Shown: positions 53,643 through 62,955 of the stretch, in pieces
Position numbering within the stretch: position 1 is the stretch's first letter
Layout of the letters: each line of letters starts with the position of its first letter
NCBI RefSeq assembly: GCF_947503385.1
Contig: NZ_CANNDO010000004.1
Location: 62,001 to 126,000, forward strand
Reading direction: 5' to 3'
From: an uncultured Tateyamaria sp.
GTDB lineage: Bacteria > Pseudomonadota > Alphaproteobacteria > Rhodobacterales > Rhodobacteraceae
DNA: 64,000 bases
Notes under the pieces: model-generated
Told to the model about the DNA's origin: nothing
Database searches by the model: none
Seen by the model: the letters and a program-made list of their open reading frames with translations, nothing else
Made by a program: the position numbers and the translations under genes

Positions 53643-54767
53643 TCACTGCAAACATTCGGCCAGCGATGACCCCATGTTGCGCAACAGTGCCGGATACAGG
53701 TCCGGCCCTGCGGTCAAAGTTGCCCCAATCGGGTCAATCTCGCCCAGCTTGGTCGCCCCAACAGCATCCATCAGACCGGGGTTGAACTGCGGCTCCGTCA
53801 ACGCGCACACGGCACCAAACTCATCAATGCGCGCGCGCAATTCCGCCACACGACCGGCACTGGCCGAGGCCGCGTCACTGGCCGACACGGCGCCCACGGC
53901 CTCTACGCCAAACCGCTCTTCAAAGTAATGATAAGCGTCATGGAACACCACAAACGGGCGACCCTGCACCGATGCGAGTGTGGCGCGAATGTCAGCCTCA
54001 ACCGCGGCCATATCCTTGGCGAATTGCACCGCGTTGGCGGCATAGGTGCCCGCATTTTCAGGATCCATATTGCTCAGTTGTGTGGCAATTGCATCGGCCC
54101 AGGTGACCGCGTTGCGCGGGTCGAGCCATGCGTGCGGGTCTGCGCCCTCACTCTGCGCGCTGTGATTATGTGCGTGCGCATGATCGTCGTGGTCATGCTT
54201 GTCGTCTGCGTTGTCCGCGTGGTCTTCGTGGTCGTGGCCATCCTCATGCCCATGATCACTGTGATCATCCTTGTCTGCGGCGTGGTCGGCGTGGTCCGCA
54301 TGTTCATCATCCTTGGCATGTGCCGTGTCGTCATGCCCATGCTCTTCGTGTCCATGCTCTTCGTGCCCATGCTCTTCGTGCCCGTGCTCGCCGTGGTCAT
54401 GGCCCTCATGCCCCGCCTCGAAGGCCGCCCCCTCCCGCATCCCGAGCAGCTGTGTGCCCGGCACGTCCAGAAGCGTCAAAACCTCGGCCTGCGCCCCCAA
54501 TGTCTCGATTGGTCCTTCCATCCAATTGGCAAGCGCAGGGCCCATCCAAACCACCAACTCCGCGTGGTCCAATGCGCGCGCCTCGCTTGGGCGCAGGCTG
54601 TAGCCGTGCGGCGACGCCGTGGGCGGCACGATAAGCGCAGGTTCAGCGACCCCGTGCATCACCGCCGCCACAACGGAATGCACCGGCGCAATATCGACCA
54701 CCACACGGGGCGGGTCTGCCGCAACCGCACCGGGGATCAGGCAAAGGGCAAGGGCGGAAACGCGCAT
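53643..54767 (-). CDS. znuA: ZnuA, periplasmic zinc-binding protein of ABC importer
   Basis: A 374-residue cluster 9 binding protein with a signal peptide (ADPPRVVVDIAPVHSVVAAVM after the cut). It has the ligand histidine region around ASPHGYSLRP and a second metal lobe with VFHDAYHYFEERFG. Between them lies a very long loop (about 115-205) of repeated His/Glu/Asp/Gly units (GHEEH, DHADHAD) that can bind several zinc ions. The start at 54767 has GGAG upstream. Divergent from zur across two Zur boxes. Confidence 0.94.
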   Translation of the reverse strand: MRVSALALCLIPGAVAADPPRVVVDIAPVHSVVAAVMHGVAEPALIVPPTASPHGYSLRPSEARALDHAELVVWMGPALANWMEGPIETLGAQAEVLTLLDVPGTQLLGMREGAAFEAGHEGHDHGEHGHEEHGHEEHGHEEHGHDDTAHAKDDEHADHADHAADKDDHSDHGHEDGHDHEDHADNADDKHDHDDHAHAHNHSAQSEGADPHAWLDPRNAVTWADAIATQLSNMDPENAGTYAANAVQFAKDMAAVEADIRATLASVQGRPFVVFHDAYHYFEERFGVEAVGAVSASDAASASAGRVAELRARIDEFGAVCALTEPQFNPGLMDAVGATKLGEIDPIGATLTAGPDLYPALLRNMGSSLAECLQ

Positions 54768-54782
54768 CAGAGGCTCCATTAT

Positions 54783-54795
54783 GTTATGTTATAAC
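54783..54795. promoter_or_regulatory. Zur box A (znuA side)
   Basis: Perfect inverted repeat GTTAT-N3-ATAAC, 15 bases upstream of the znuA start. Together with box B it forms the control region of the divergent znuA/zur-znuCB operons. Confidence 0.8.
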
Positions 54796-54816
54796 GCATG
54801 TAGAGCATTGATAATC

Positions 54817-54829
54817 GTTATGCTATAAC
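54817..54829. promoter_or_regulatory. Zur box B (zur side)
   Basis: Perfect inverted repeat GTTAT-N3-ATAAC, 34 bases from box A and 28 bases upstream of the zur start. The flanks (ATAATC and ATATC) extend the symmetry partly. Expected to bind zinc-loaded Zur and repress both arms. Confidence 0.8.
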
Positions 54830-54857
54830 ATATCAAGCGCCATCTCAGGAGGACATG

Positions 54858-55334
54858 ATGACCCCCATCGGCTTTGAAGCCCACGACCACGCCGACTGTG
54901 TGCGCACCACGCTTGAGCAGGCCGAAAAGGTGTGCAAGGCGCGGCGGCTGCGCCTCACGCCGATCCGACGGCGCGCGCTGGAGATCCTGCTGGCCGAACA
55001 TCGCGCGCTTGGTGCCTACGACCTGCTGGCCGTTCTGGCAGCCGAGGGCTTGGGCACGGCGCCGCCCGTCGCTTACCGGGCACTTGATTTCCTGACGAGC
55101 GCCGGATTTGCCCACAAGATCGAGGGGCTGAACGCCTATATCGCCTGCGCGCATCTGGGGGCCGATCACACGCCAGCGTTCCTGATTTGCACCGCCTGCA
55201 AATCAGTGGCAGAGGCTGAAACACAAACCACCAAGGGGCGGCTGGCCGAAGCGGCCCGCGATTCCGGCTTTCACATCGAACGCACCGTGATCGAGGCGCT
55301 TGGCCTCTGCCCCGCCTGTCAGGATGCGGCGTGA
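54858..55334 (+). CDS. zur: Zur, zinc-responsive Fur-family repressor
   Basis: A 158-residue Fur-family regulator. The winged helix is LTPIRRRALEILLAEHRALGAYD, and cysteine pairs CTAC and CPAC form the structural zinc site. His/Asp-rich segments (HLGADHTP) fit the sensing site. ATG 54858 is preferred because AGGAGG is five bases upstream; ATG 54855 is also in frame. First gene of zur-znuC-znuB, all overlapping by a few bases. Confidence 0.94.
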   Translation: MTPIGFEAHDHADCVRTTLEQAEKVCKARRLRLTPIRRRALEILLAEHRALGAYDLLAVLAAEGLGTAPPVAYRALDFLTSAGFAHKIEGLNAYIACAHLGADHTPAFLICTACKSVAEAETQTTKGRLAEAARDSGFHIERTVIEALGLCPACQDAA

Positions 55335-56062
55335 TGTTGATTTCGGCCAAGGGACTGACGCTGGCACAGGGCGGCGCGCCAGTGATGCGCAATGTCGACT
55401 TTGACCTCGACCGCGGGGAAATCGTGACATTGGTGGGCCCGAACGGGTCGGGAAAATCCACATTGGTCAAAGGGTTGATCGGCGCCCTGCCCCCCACCGC
55501 GGGCACCGTGACCCGGATGCCGGGGCTGCGCATTGGCTATGTCCCGCAGAGCCTGCAACTTGATGGGTTTCTCCCCCTGACCGTCCAAGGGTTTCTGGGC
55601 CTGCCCACACGCCAGCCTGCCCGCGACGTCGACCGCGCCCTGACCGAGGCAGGCGTGCCCGGGCTTGCCAAACGCCAGATGAAGGCCCTGTCAGGCGGCC
55701 AGTTCCAACGCGTGCTGCTGGCCCGCGCGCTGCTGATGCGCCCCGATGTCCTGATCCTCGACGAGGCGACCCAAGGGCTGGACCAGCCCGGCGCCGCCGC
55801 GTTCTATCGCCAGATCGCCGCCGTGCGCAGCGAATTGAACTGCGCCGTGCTGATGGTCAGCCACGACATGCATGTGGTTATGGCGGCCTCTGACCGGGTG
55901 CTGTGCCTCAATGGCCACGTCTGCTGTCAAGGCACGCCCGACGTGGTGCAAAGCGCACCTGAATACCGCGCCCTCTTTGGCAGCGGCACACAAGGTGCGT
56001 TTGCGCTGTACCGCCACGAACACGATCACGATCACGACCATCATCATCACGACCATGCTTGA
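55334..56062 (+). CDS. znuC: ZnuC, ATPase of zinc ABC importer
   Basis: A 242-residue ABC ATPase with Walker A GPNGSGKSTL, signature LSGGQFQRV and Walker B VLILDEATQGLD. The C-terminus ends in a His/Asp-rich tail (HEHDHDHDHHHHDHA), typical of ZnuC. ATG 55334 overlaps the zur stop by one base. Confidence 0.95.
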   Translation: MLISAKGLTLAQGGAPVMRNVDFDLDRGEIVTLVGPNGSGKSTLVKGLIGALPPTAGTVTRMPGLRIGYVPQSLQLDGFLPLTVQGFLGLPTRQPARDVDRALTEAGVPGLAKRQMKALSGGQFQRVLLARALLMRPDVLILDEATQGLDQPGAAAFYRQIAAVRSELNCAVLMVSHDMHVVMAASDRVLCLNGHVCCQGTPDVVQSAPEYRALFGSGTQGAFALYRHEHDHDHDHHHHDHA

Positions 56063-56849
56063 CGATTTCCTAGTGCGCGCGGGGCTGGCCGGGATCGGCA
56101 CCGCATTGGCTGCTGCCCCGCTGGGCTGCTTTGTCGTGTGGCGGCGCATGGCCTATTTCGGCGATGCCACTGCCCATGCCGCCCTGCTGGGTGTGGCGCT
56201 GTCGCTGGCGCTGCAAGGCCCCGTGATGCTGGGGGTGCTGGCCGCCGCTTTGGTCATGGCGATCACCGTACAGGCCATGACCGGGGTCGGCCTTGCTCAG
56301 GACACCAGCCTTGGCGTTCTGGCGCATAGCGCGCTGGCCGCAGGTCTGGTCGGCGTGTCCTTTATCTCGGGCGTGCGCGTTGATCTGATGGCCTATCTCT
56401 TTGGCGATATTCTGGCGGTCACGGTCACGGACCTTGCGCTCATCTGGGGCGGCGCGGCGATTGTGGTTGGCCTGATGATCTGGCGCTGGCAACGGCTGCT
56501 GACGGCGACGCTGAACCCTGATTTGGCACAGGCCAGCGGCATTTCGGCCCGGGTCGAAGGGTTGGTGCTGACCATCGCGCTCGCTCTGACGGTGGCGGTC
56601 GCGATCAAGGCGGTGGGCGCGCTGCTGATTGGTGCGCTGCTGGTGATCCCACCGGCGGCAGCGCGTCCCCTCGCTCGCACGCCCGAAGCCATGGCGCTGC
56701 TGACTGCGCTCATTGGATGCGCTGCGACGCTTCTGGGCCTTGCCGGGTCGCTGCAATTCGACACACCCACGGGGCCCAGCATCGTATGTGCCGCCGCGGC
56801 AGCCTTTGCTGTCAGCGCAGTGGGCGCTCGCATCTGGTCAAAGCGTTGA
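56055..56849 (+). CDS. znuB: ZnuB, permease of zinc ABC importer
   Basis: A 264-residue membrane permease with about eight helices (VWRRMAYFGDATAHAALLGVAL near the start; KAVGALLIGALLVIPPAAAR near the end). The start overlaps znuC by 8 bases. It completes the Zur-controlled importer with ZnuA and ZnuC. Confidence 0.95.
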   Translation: MLDDFLVRAGLAGIGTALAAAPLGCFVVWRRMAYFGDATAHAALLGVALSLALQGPVMLGVLAAALVMAITVQAMTGVGLAQDTSLGVLAHSALAAGLVGVSFISGVRVDLMAYLFGDILAVTVTDLALIWGGAAIVVGLMIWRWQRLLTATLNPDLAQASGISARVEGLVLTIALALTVAVAIKAVGALLIGALLVIPPAAARPLARTPEAMALLTALIGCAATLLGLAGSLQFDTPTGPSIVCAAAAAFAVSAVGARIWSKR

Positions 56850-56901
56850 TGGGACGGCGGGCGGGGCGCCTTTGCGCAGCAAACAGCGTCCGCCCGTCGG
56901 A

Positions 56902-58140
56902 TCAGGTCACTGCCTGCCGGGTCTGATAAACCGGATTGTCCCAAAGCCGGTCGCGCATCACCACCTCAATGTGATCCACAGCGGCCCGTACATCCGCCTC
57001 ATCGAGATAAAGCGGCGTAAAGCCGAACCGCATGATGTCCGGGCTGCGGAAATCCCCGATCACACCACGCGCAATCAGGGCCTGTATCGCCGCATATCCA
57101 TGCTCGAACGCGAACGACACCTGACTGCCCCGGTGCGCCGCCGCGCGCGGGCTGGCAAGGGTCAGCGCGGGCACCCGCGCCTCCACCTCAGATATGAAGA
57201 TCTCTTGCAAAGCCACTGACGCAGAACGCAATTCAGAGATATCCACAGCTTCCCAAACGTCCAGCGCCGCCTCAAGCGCCGCCATCTGGATCACCGGCGG
57301 CGTGCCAACGCGCATCCGCCCCACGCCCGACGCCGGGCGGTAGTCGAGATCAAAGGCAAAAGGCGCATCATGCCCCAGCCAGCCGGCCAGAACAGGCTCC
57401 ACCCGGTCGGCCAAATCCTTGCGCACATAGATGAACGCAGGCGCACCGGGTCCGCCGTTGAGGTACTTGTACGTGCATCCAACAGCAAAGGCACAACCGC
57501 AACCCTCAAGGTCCACGGGCACGGCCCCTGCGGAATGCGCAAGATCCCAAACCATCACCGCCCCCGCATCCTGCGCCTGCGCGCTGATGGACGCCATGTC
57601 GTGCATCCGGCCCGTGCGATAATCCACCTGCGTCAGCAGAACCACCGCCACATCCGCATCAATTGCGTCCGCCACTGCCGCGGGCTCCACCAACCGCAAC
57701 TCATACCCCCGGTCCAGCGCCTGAATCAGACCCTGCACCATGTAGAGGTCGGTGGGGAAATTGCCCCGGTCGCTCAGGATCACCCGCCGCTCCGGCACCA
57801 TGTTCAACGCAGCTGCCACCGCCTGATAGACCTTGACCGACAGCGTATCGCCCATCACGACCGTCCCAGCCGGTGCGCCAATCAACCGACCGACTCTATC
57901 GCCAACGCGGGCGGGCTGTTCCATCCAGCCTGCGGCATTCCAGCCCCGGATCAGCATCTGCCCCCATTCGTCCTGCATCATCGCAGCCACGCGCGCCTGC
58001 GCAGCCTTGGGCAGCGGACCGAGCGAGTTGCCGTCCAGATAGATTACCCCTGTGGGTAAGTCGAAAAACTCTTTCTTCAGAACCACCTGCACACCTTTTC
58101 GCATGTTGCGGGTCAACAGGGACGCACGTGGCCCACACAT
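56902..58140 (-). CDS. kynU: Kynureninase
   Basis: A 412-residue PLP enzyme that cleaves kynurenine to anthranilate and alanine. Motifs seen are VIYLDGNSLGPLP, GDTLSVKVYQA, VVWDLAHSAGAVPVDL, the PLP-lysine region GCTYKYLNGGPG and the C-terminal FGFTPLYL. The N-terminus is about eight residues longer than usual, so the true start might be 58104. No kynurenine formamidase or tryptophan dioxygenase gene is adjacent. Convergent with znuB, with a GC hairpin (CGGGCGG 56858 / CCGCCCG 56890) between. Confidence 0.94.
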   Translation of the reverse strand: MCGPRASLLTRNMRKGVQVVLKKEFFDLPTGVIYLDGNSLGPLPKAAQARVAAMMQDEWGQMLIRGWNAAGWMEQPARVGDRVGRLIGAPAGTVVMGDTLSVKVYQAVAAALNMVPERRVILSDRGNFPTDLYMVQGLIQALDRGYELRLVEPAAVADAIDADVAVVLLTQVDYRTGRMHDMASISAQAQDAGAVMVWDLAHSAGAVPVDLEGCGCAFAVGCTYKYLNGGPGAPAFIYVRKDLADRVEPVLAGWLGHDAPFAFDLDYRPASGVGRMRVGTPPVIQMAALEAALDVWEAVDISELRSASVALQEIFISEVEARVPALTLASPRAAAHRGSQVSFAFEHGYAAIQALIARGVIGDFRSPDIMRFGFTPLYLDEADVRAAVDHIEVVMRDRLWDNPVYQTRQAVT

Positions 58141-58164
58141 CGACCGCCGCCTGGGAAACCCCGT

Positions 58165-58896
58165 CTAATCCAGTCGAAAGTCCGGCAAACTGTCCAGCGC
58201 GCTCTTGAGCGCGTCGCCCCAGCCTTGCGAAATTTCCGTGAAATACGCGTTATCCGCCTCGATCCTACCGGTCTGGCCTTTGACAAGGCTGCCTTCTTCG
58301 TAGGCGTGAAAGTCAATCGGCATCCCCACGGTCAGGTTCGCCTTGAGGGTCGAATCAAAACTCACCAGCAACAGCTTGATCGCCTCTTCAAAGGCCATCG
58401 ACGCGTCATAGGCCCGCACAAGGATGGGGCGGCCGTATTTCATCTCGCCGATCTGGAAGAATTGCGTGTCCTCCCCCGCTTCGATGAAGTTGCCTTCGGG
58501 ATAGATCAGGAACATGCGCGGCGGGCCGCCTGCGATCTGCCCCCCCATGATCATCGTGGCCCCGAAGGCGTCGGCTGATTGCCCCGCCCCCGCCTGATCG
58601 GCGATGACTTCGCGCAGCGTGTCCGCAACCAGCCGGGCGGCCTGAAACATCGACGGCACCGACAACAGCGCCGGCGCGCGGTCGTCGGGTGCTTTGGACC
58701 GCTCTTCCAGCAGGCTGACCACCGCTTGGGTCGTGGCGAGGTTGCCCGCCGTCATCAACGTCAACATCCGTTCGCCCGGCACTTCCCAGTGGAACATCTT
58801 GTTGAAAGTCGAAATGTTGTCGAGCCCGGCATTGGTGCGCGTGTCCGACATAAAGACGAGGCCCCGATCCAGAACCATCCCAACGCAATAGGTCAT
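58165..58896 (-). CDS. Anbu, proteasome-type peptidase
   Basis: A 243-residue member of the Ntn-hydrolase proteasome family (bacterial proteasome homologue, Anbu). It starts MTYCVGM; after removal of Met, Thr becomes the candidate N-terminal nucleophile. MSDTRTNAGLDNISTFNKMF, GQIAGGPPRMFLIYPEGN and YDASMAFEEAIKLLLVSF are family marks. It lies in the conserved order ATP-grasp, alpha-E, transglutaminase, Anbu; its substrates are unknown. Confidence 0.93.
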   Translation of the reverse strand: MTYCVGMVLDRGLVFMSDTRTNAGLDNISTFNKMFHWEVPGERMLTLMTAGNLATTQAVVSLLEERSKAPDDRAPALLSVPSMFQAARLVADTLREVIADQAGAGQSADAFGATMIMGGQIAGGPPRMFLIYPEGNFIEAGEDTQFFQIGEMKYGRPILVRAYDASMAFEEAIKLLLVSFDSTLKANLTVGMPIDFHAYEEGSLVKGQTGRIEADNAYFTEISQGWGDALKSALDSLPDFRLD

Positions 58897-58905
58897 GCGG
58901 TGCCT

Positions 58906-59706
58906 TTACTGCTGTGCCACTTCGATATCGACGCGCAGCGTCTCATCCGCGCCACCGATCCGTGTCCCGGTTACAGGAGCAGCCTCGTGGTAGTCCAGCC
59001 CTGTTGCGACCCGCACATAGCGTGTGTCGGGCGAGATGCTGTTGGACACATCAAAGCCAACCCAACCCAGCCCGTCCACATGCGCCTCCGCCCATGCGTG
59101 CATCGCATCCTGCGCCAGCCGGTCGTCAAGCATCAGGTAGCCCGACACATAGCGCGCAGGAAACCCCAGTTCACGGGCTGCTGCAGCAAAGATGTGGGTG
59201 TGGTCCTGACAGACGCCACGCCCTTCTTCGATGGCCTGCTCGGCGGTCCAGTCGGGATAGGATGACCCCACTTCGTAGGCCACCACATCGCGGATTGCCG
59301 CCATCAGCTTGTGCAGCTTGTCGAGGTCGCTATCGGCCTCGCGCGCGGTGCGCACAAGCGCGCGTACTCCTGGCCCCACATGGGTCAGCGGGGTGGATCG
59401 CAGATACAGCCACAGCGGCGACGGCCCCTTGTGCTTGCCCATCACGCCCGCAGTGTCGTCAATTTCAACCACACCGGTCGAGGTGACGACCACTTTGGTC
59501 GCCTGCCGCTCAAAGCTGATCAGTTCGACCACATTGTTGTGGTGGTCCTCGAACGAAACCTCCTTGGCACCGCCTGCGACATCCGTTTGCCATTCCGTCA
59601 CGGTCTGACCCCACGTGGATTTCGGCGTCTTGCGCAACTGTTGCAGACCATAGGCCACCGGGTCTTCAAAGCTGTACGTGGTTACATGTCGGATGTTCAA
59701 ACGCAT
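58906..59706 (-). CDS. Transglutaminase-like cysteine peptidase family protein
   Basis: A 266-residue cytoplasmic protein. The N-terminal bacterial transglutaminase-like domain (YGLQQLRKTPKSTWGQ) leads to the core with catalytic Cys166 (GRGVCQDHTHIF), His203 (AMHAWAEAHV) and Asp219 (GWVGFDVSN). It is nine bases upstream of anbu and three downstream of the alpha-E gene. The reaction in this operon is unknown, perhaps peptide ligation or cleavage. Confidence 0.92.
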   Translation of the reverse strand: MRLNIRHVTTYSFEDPVAYGLQQLRKTPKSTWGQTVTEWQTDVAGGAKEVSFEDHHNNVVELISFERQATKVVVTSTGVVEIDDTAGVMGKHKGPSPLWLYLRSTPLTHVGPGVRALVRTAREADSDLDKLHKLMAAIRDVVAYEVGSSYPDWTAEQAIEEGRGVCQDHTHIFAAAARELGFPARYVSGYLMLDDRLAQDAMHAWAEAHVDGLGWVGFDVSNSISPDTRYVRVATGLDYHEAAPVTGTRIGGADETLRVDIEVAQQ

Positions 59707-59709
59707 GGC

Positions 59710-60651
59710 TTACCCCGAGAACCGGTAGTCGATTTCGATTTGGCGCCCCAACATGCCAAGGCGCAGCAAAACATCCTGCAAGTATTCGTGCAGGCCACGA
59801 TCAAAGATCGCGTCGATATCGGTGCTCATGCAGTGCTCGGCCAGCGCTTCTGCGTGGTCAATCGCCTCGCCCCGAAACCCGTAATCGGAGATCAGATAAC
59901 CAAGATTGTCGAGGATCTTGCCCACACAGAAGGCGAGGCTGCGCGGCATCCGCCGGTCGAGGATCAGGAACTGCGCGATATCGCGCGCGCCGCCCGCGTT
60001 GCCAAAGGCCATACGGAACCCGCCACGGGCCGACACCGACGACAGGATCGAATCCCACTGCACATTATCGATGGACGATCCCACCGACATGGCCGACGGC
60101 AGCAGCACATAGTATTTGACGTCCAGAATGCGTGCCGTGTTGTCACCCCGTTCCAGAAAAGTCCCCAACCGGGAAAAGTCATAGATGTCGTTGCGCATCA
60201 TGGTGCCGTGGGTCGCCCCGCGCACAAGCGCCGTGTGTTGCCGGATGGAGGCGAGCACTTCGGGCAGGTCGCGGTCCTGCACCTTGCGGGCCAGCAGCTT
60301 TTTGATGGTCATGTAAGCGCCATTGGTCGCTTCCCAGACCTCTTCGGTCAATGCGGTGCGCACCTCGCGCCCGTTCTGGCGTGCCGCCGCCACCGCCGAC
60401 AGGACCGACGAAGGGTTGTCGGGCGACCGCAGCAGCCAGTCAATGGCCAGGTCACGCGTTACCGCGTCGTGCATCGCGTCATAGGCGGGTGCGCCGCCTG
60501 CTGATTGTAGCACAGGCCGCCATTCATCGTCCGACACGCCCGAGCGCGTCAGGGCGATGCGCTGGCCTGTCTCGATCAGGCGCGACGTGTTTTCCGCCCG
60601 CTCAAGATAACGGTACATCCAGAACAATCCATTTGCGGTCCGTCCCAGCAT
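59710..60651 (-). CDS. Alpha-E domain protein
   Basis: A 313-residue all-helical protein of the alpha-E (DUF403) family (MLGRTANGLFWMYRYLERAENT; TARILDVKYYVLLPS). It always accompanies the circularly permuted ATP-grasp protein and is thought to form its partner or substrate scaffold. The start at 60651 shares one base with the ATP-grasp stop. Confidence 0.93.
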   Translation of the reverse strand: MLGRTANGLFWMYRYLERAENTSRLIETGQRIALTRSGVSDDEWRPVLQSAGGAPAYDAMHDAVTRDLAIDWLLRSPDNPSSVLSAVAAARQNGREVRTALTEEVWEATNGAYMTIKKLLARKVQDRDLPEVLASIRQHTALVRGATHGTMMRNDIYDFSRLGTFLERGDNTARILDVKYYVLLPSAMSVGSSIDNVQWDSILSSVSARGGFRMAFGNAGGARDIAQFLILDRRMPRSLAFCVGKILDNLGYLISDYGFRGEAIDHAEALAEHCMSTDIDAIFDRGLHEYLQDVLLRLGMLGRQIEIDYRFSG

Positions 60652-62075
60652 CAGTCGTCCAGCACCCAAGTGTCCTTGGTGCCGCCCCCTTGGCTGGAGT
60701 TGACCACCAATGACCCTTTTTTCAACGCCACACGGGTCAACCCGCCGGGCGTGATATTGATGCCTTGCGGGCTCACTTGCACAAAGGGGCGCAAGTCGAC
60801 GTGGCGCGGGGTCAGCCCCGCCCGGTTAAAGATGGGCACCGTCGACAGGCTCAGCGTCGGCTGCGCGATGTAATTGGCTGGCCGCGCCTCGAATTTCTTT
60901 CGGAACTCGGCGATGTCCTTCTTGGTCGCAGTGGGCCCCACGAGCATCCCGTACCCGCCCGAGCCGTGGACTTCCTTGACCACCAATTCGTGCAGATGTT
61001 CGCGCACATAGGCAAACGCATCGGCCTCGGCACAGCGCCATGTGGGCACGTTTTCCAGCAGCGGACGCTCGCCCGTGTAGAACTCAACAATATCCGGCAT
61101 GTAGCTGTAAATTGCCTTGTCGTCGGCAATGCCCGTGCCGGGGGCGTTGGCAATGGTGATGCCGCCCGCGCGGTAGACATCCATGATGCCCGGCACGCCC
61201 AACTGGCTGTCGGGACGAAAGTTCAGTGGATCGAGGTAGTCGTCATCCACGCGACGATACAGCACGTCGATCGGTTTGTATCCGCAGGTGGTGCGCATCG
61301 CCACACGCCCGTCGATGATGCGAATGTCCTGCCCTTCGACCAGTTCGACGCCCATCTGATCGGCCAGAAACGCGTGCTCGAAATAGGCGGAGTTAAATAT
61401 CCCCGGCGTCAGCACCGCAACAGTGGGCCGACCGGTCGTCATCGTTGGCGCGCAGGCCGCCAGCGATCGGCGCAGGTCGGTGGGATAGTTCGATACCGGA
61501 CGCACCTTGTTCTGGGCAAAAAGCTCGGGAAACATGTGCAGCATCGTCTCGCGGTTTTCGAGCATGTAGCTCACGCCCGACGGCGTGCGCGCGTTGTCCT
61601 CAAGCACATAGAACTGGTCCTCGCCCGTGCGGACAAGGTCAATGCCAACGATATGCGTGTAGATGCCACCGGGTGGGTTCACACCACACATCTGCGGCAG
61701 AAACGCGGCGTTGCGCTCAATCATCTCTGCGGGGATGCGGCCTGCGCGGATGATCTCCTGCCGGTGATAAATGTCGTACAGAAACTGGTTGATGGCGCGC
61801 ACGCGCTGTTCGATCCCGCGGCACAGTTTGCGCCATTCGGCACCGGACATGATACGCGGGATGATATCGAAGGGGATCAAGCGTTCTTCGGCCTCGTCGC
61901 GGCCATAGACGTTAAAGGTGATGCCCGTCAGGCGAAACAGTTCTTCGGCTTCGCGTTGTTTGGCACGAAGCCGCGCCGGATCCTCGCCTTTGATCCACCC
62001 GTCCAGTTCGCGGTAAGGTCCCCGCACCTCTTCGGTGCGGCCCCACATCTCGTCGAAATGACGTATCTCTGACAT
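60651..62075 (-). CDS. Circularly permuted type 2 ATP-grasp protein
   Basis: A 474-residue protein of the CP_ATPgrasp_2 family (FDEMWGRTEEVRGPY; FYVLEDNARTPSGVSYMLENR; KEVHGSGGYGMLVGP; YIAQPTLSLSTVP). It is expected to form an amide or peptide bond with ATP. It is the first gene of the Anbu operon. The 200-base region upstream (62076-62275) carries the promoter and shows no gene. Confidence 0.94.
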   Translation of the reverse strand: MSEIRHFDEMWGRTEEVRGPYRELDGWIKGEDPARLRAKQREAEELFRLTGITFNVYGRDEAEERLIPFDIIPRIMSGAEWRKLCRGIEQRVRAINQFLYDIYHRQEIIRAGRIPAEMIERNAAFLPQMCGVNPPGGIYTHIVGIDLVRTGEDQFYVLEDNARTPSGVSYMLENRETMLHMFPELFAQNKVRPVSNYPTDLRRSLAACAPTMTTGRPTVAVLTPGIFNSAYFEHAFLADQMGVELVEGQDIRIIDGRVAMRTTCGYKPIDVLYRRVDDDYLDPLNFRPDSQLGVPGIMDVYRAGGITIANAPGTGIADDKAIYSYMPDIVEFYTGERPLLENVPTWRCAEADAFAYVREHLHELVVKEVHGSGGYGMLVGPTATKKDIAEFRKKFEARPANYIAQPTLSLSTVPIFNRAGLTPRHVDLRPFVQVSPQGINITPGGLTRVALKKGSLVVNSSQGGGTKDTWVLDD

Positions 62076-62275
62076 GCTCCGACCCTAGACCAGACGTGGC
62101 CAAGGTTACAAGCAAACAGCGGACCGGCCTTGCGAAACCGGGCAAAATGCCAAAATTATCAGCGATTTGATGCGAGAAGTTCAGGTCGCACACGCTTGCG
62201 TTCGCGCGGCGCAGCCCGTGGTCGACAATGGTCGGCCCGACCCCGGCGTATGCGGGATCAGGCCAGAGGTTCAGA

Positions 62276-62920
62276 TCACGACCGTGACGGATAAATCCCC
62301 TCAAGCGCGATGCACACTGTCATCGCCAAGAAAGGCTGTTCGTTCGTCGCAGATAGCGCGCCGCCGCTGTTGGAGATCGCAGCGCTGGATTCAAATTCAA
62401 CCGACCCATCGCCCATTTCGACGGGCGGAGTCGACGCGTCCGCATAGATCGAAGTGCCCGACGGGAACGTCGAATAATACGCGTTCGCCGGGTCCGTCGT
62501 GCTGGGTGCCGCGGCGCTGGCAACTGTGTTGCCCCGGATATCGCCCGTGACGCTGTGGGTGTGGTTCGCCATGGTCGTGACGTTCATCGTGGTTGTGGTC
62601 GCACCGCCGACCTGGCCCATGGTCCGCGTGGACAAGCCCGGACCGTTGCCATAACCGACGCTGCCCCGACCGTTCAGGTTGGGCAATCCCATGGTGGTGC
62701 GCCCGTCCCCGCCGTATATCGTTCCAATCAACGAAAAGAGCGCGGTGTGGCTGGAAATTTGCAGAAGCTGACCGTTTGCCGGAGCCCAGCCACGCGGGCA
62801 AAAGTTTTCGCCAAAGGTCTGGATCGTGCCGATGAACGGGTTTGCACCCGCGGCAACAGGTGCCGGGGCAATGCTGGCCGCAAGTGCAGCCGCCGCGATA
62901 GTCGAAAGAATGTGTTTCAT
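62276..62920 (-). CDS. Secreted phage tail collar-domain (MdpB-like) protein, copy 1
   Basis: A 214-residue protein with a signal peptide (cut near Ala24). The tail-collar core PFIGTIQTFGENFCPRGWAPANGQLL then SLIGTIYGGDGRTTMGLPNLNGR is typical of the microcystin-dependent protein family. The C-terminus ends ...IALEGIYPSRS. A His-rich segment (MANHTHSVTG) matches the usual metal-binding collar loop. The exported form suggests a surface or outer-membrane role rather than a phage structure. First of three tandem paralogues (the most downstream in transcription). Confidence 0.85.
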   Translation of the reverse strand: MKHILSTIAAAALAASIAPAPVAAGANPFIGTIQTFGENFCPRGWAPANGQLLQISSHTALFSLIGTIYGGDGRTTMGLPNLNGRGSVGYGNGPGLSTRTMGQVGGATTTTMNVTTMANHTHSVTGDIRGNTVASAAAPSTTDPANAYYSTFPSGTSIYADASTPPVEMGDGSVEFESSAAISNSGGALSATNEQPFLAMTVCIALEGIYPSRS

Positions 62921-62955
62921 AACGTTATCCTAAGTCTCGAATGCTGCTGAGGGCT

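Noticed and set aside
54074-54409. Low-complexity Met/Thr-rich frame on the minus strand
   Set aside because: It is the out-of-frame reading of the His-rich repeat in znuA.
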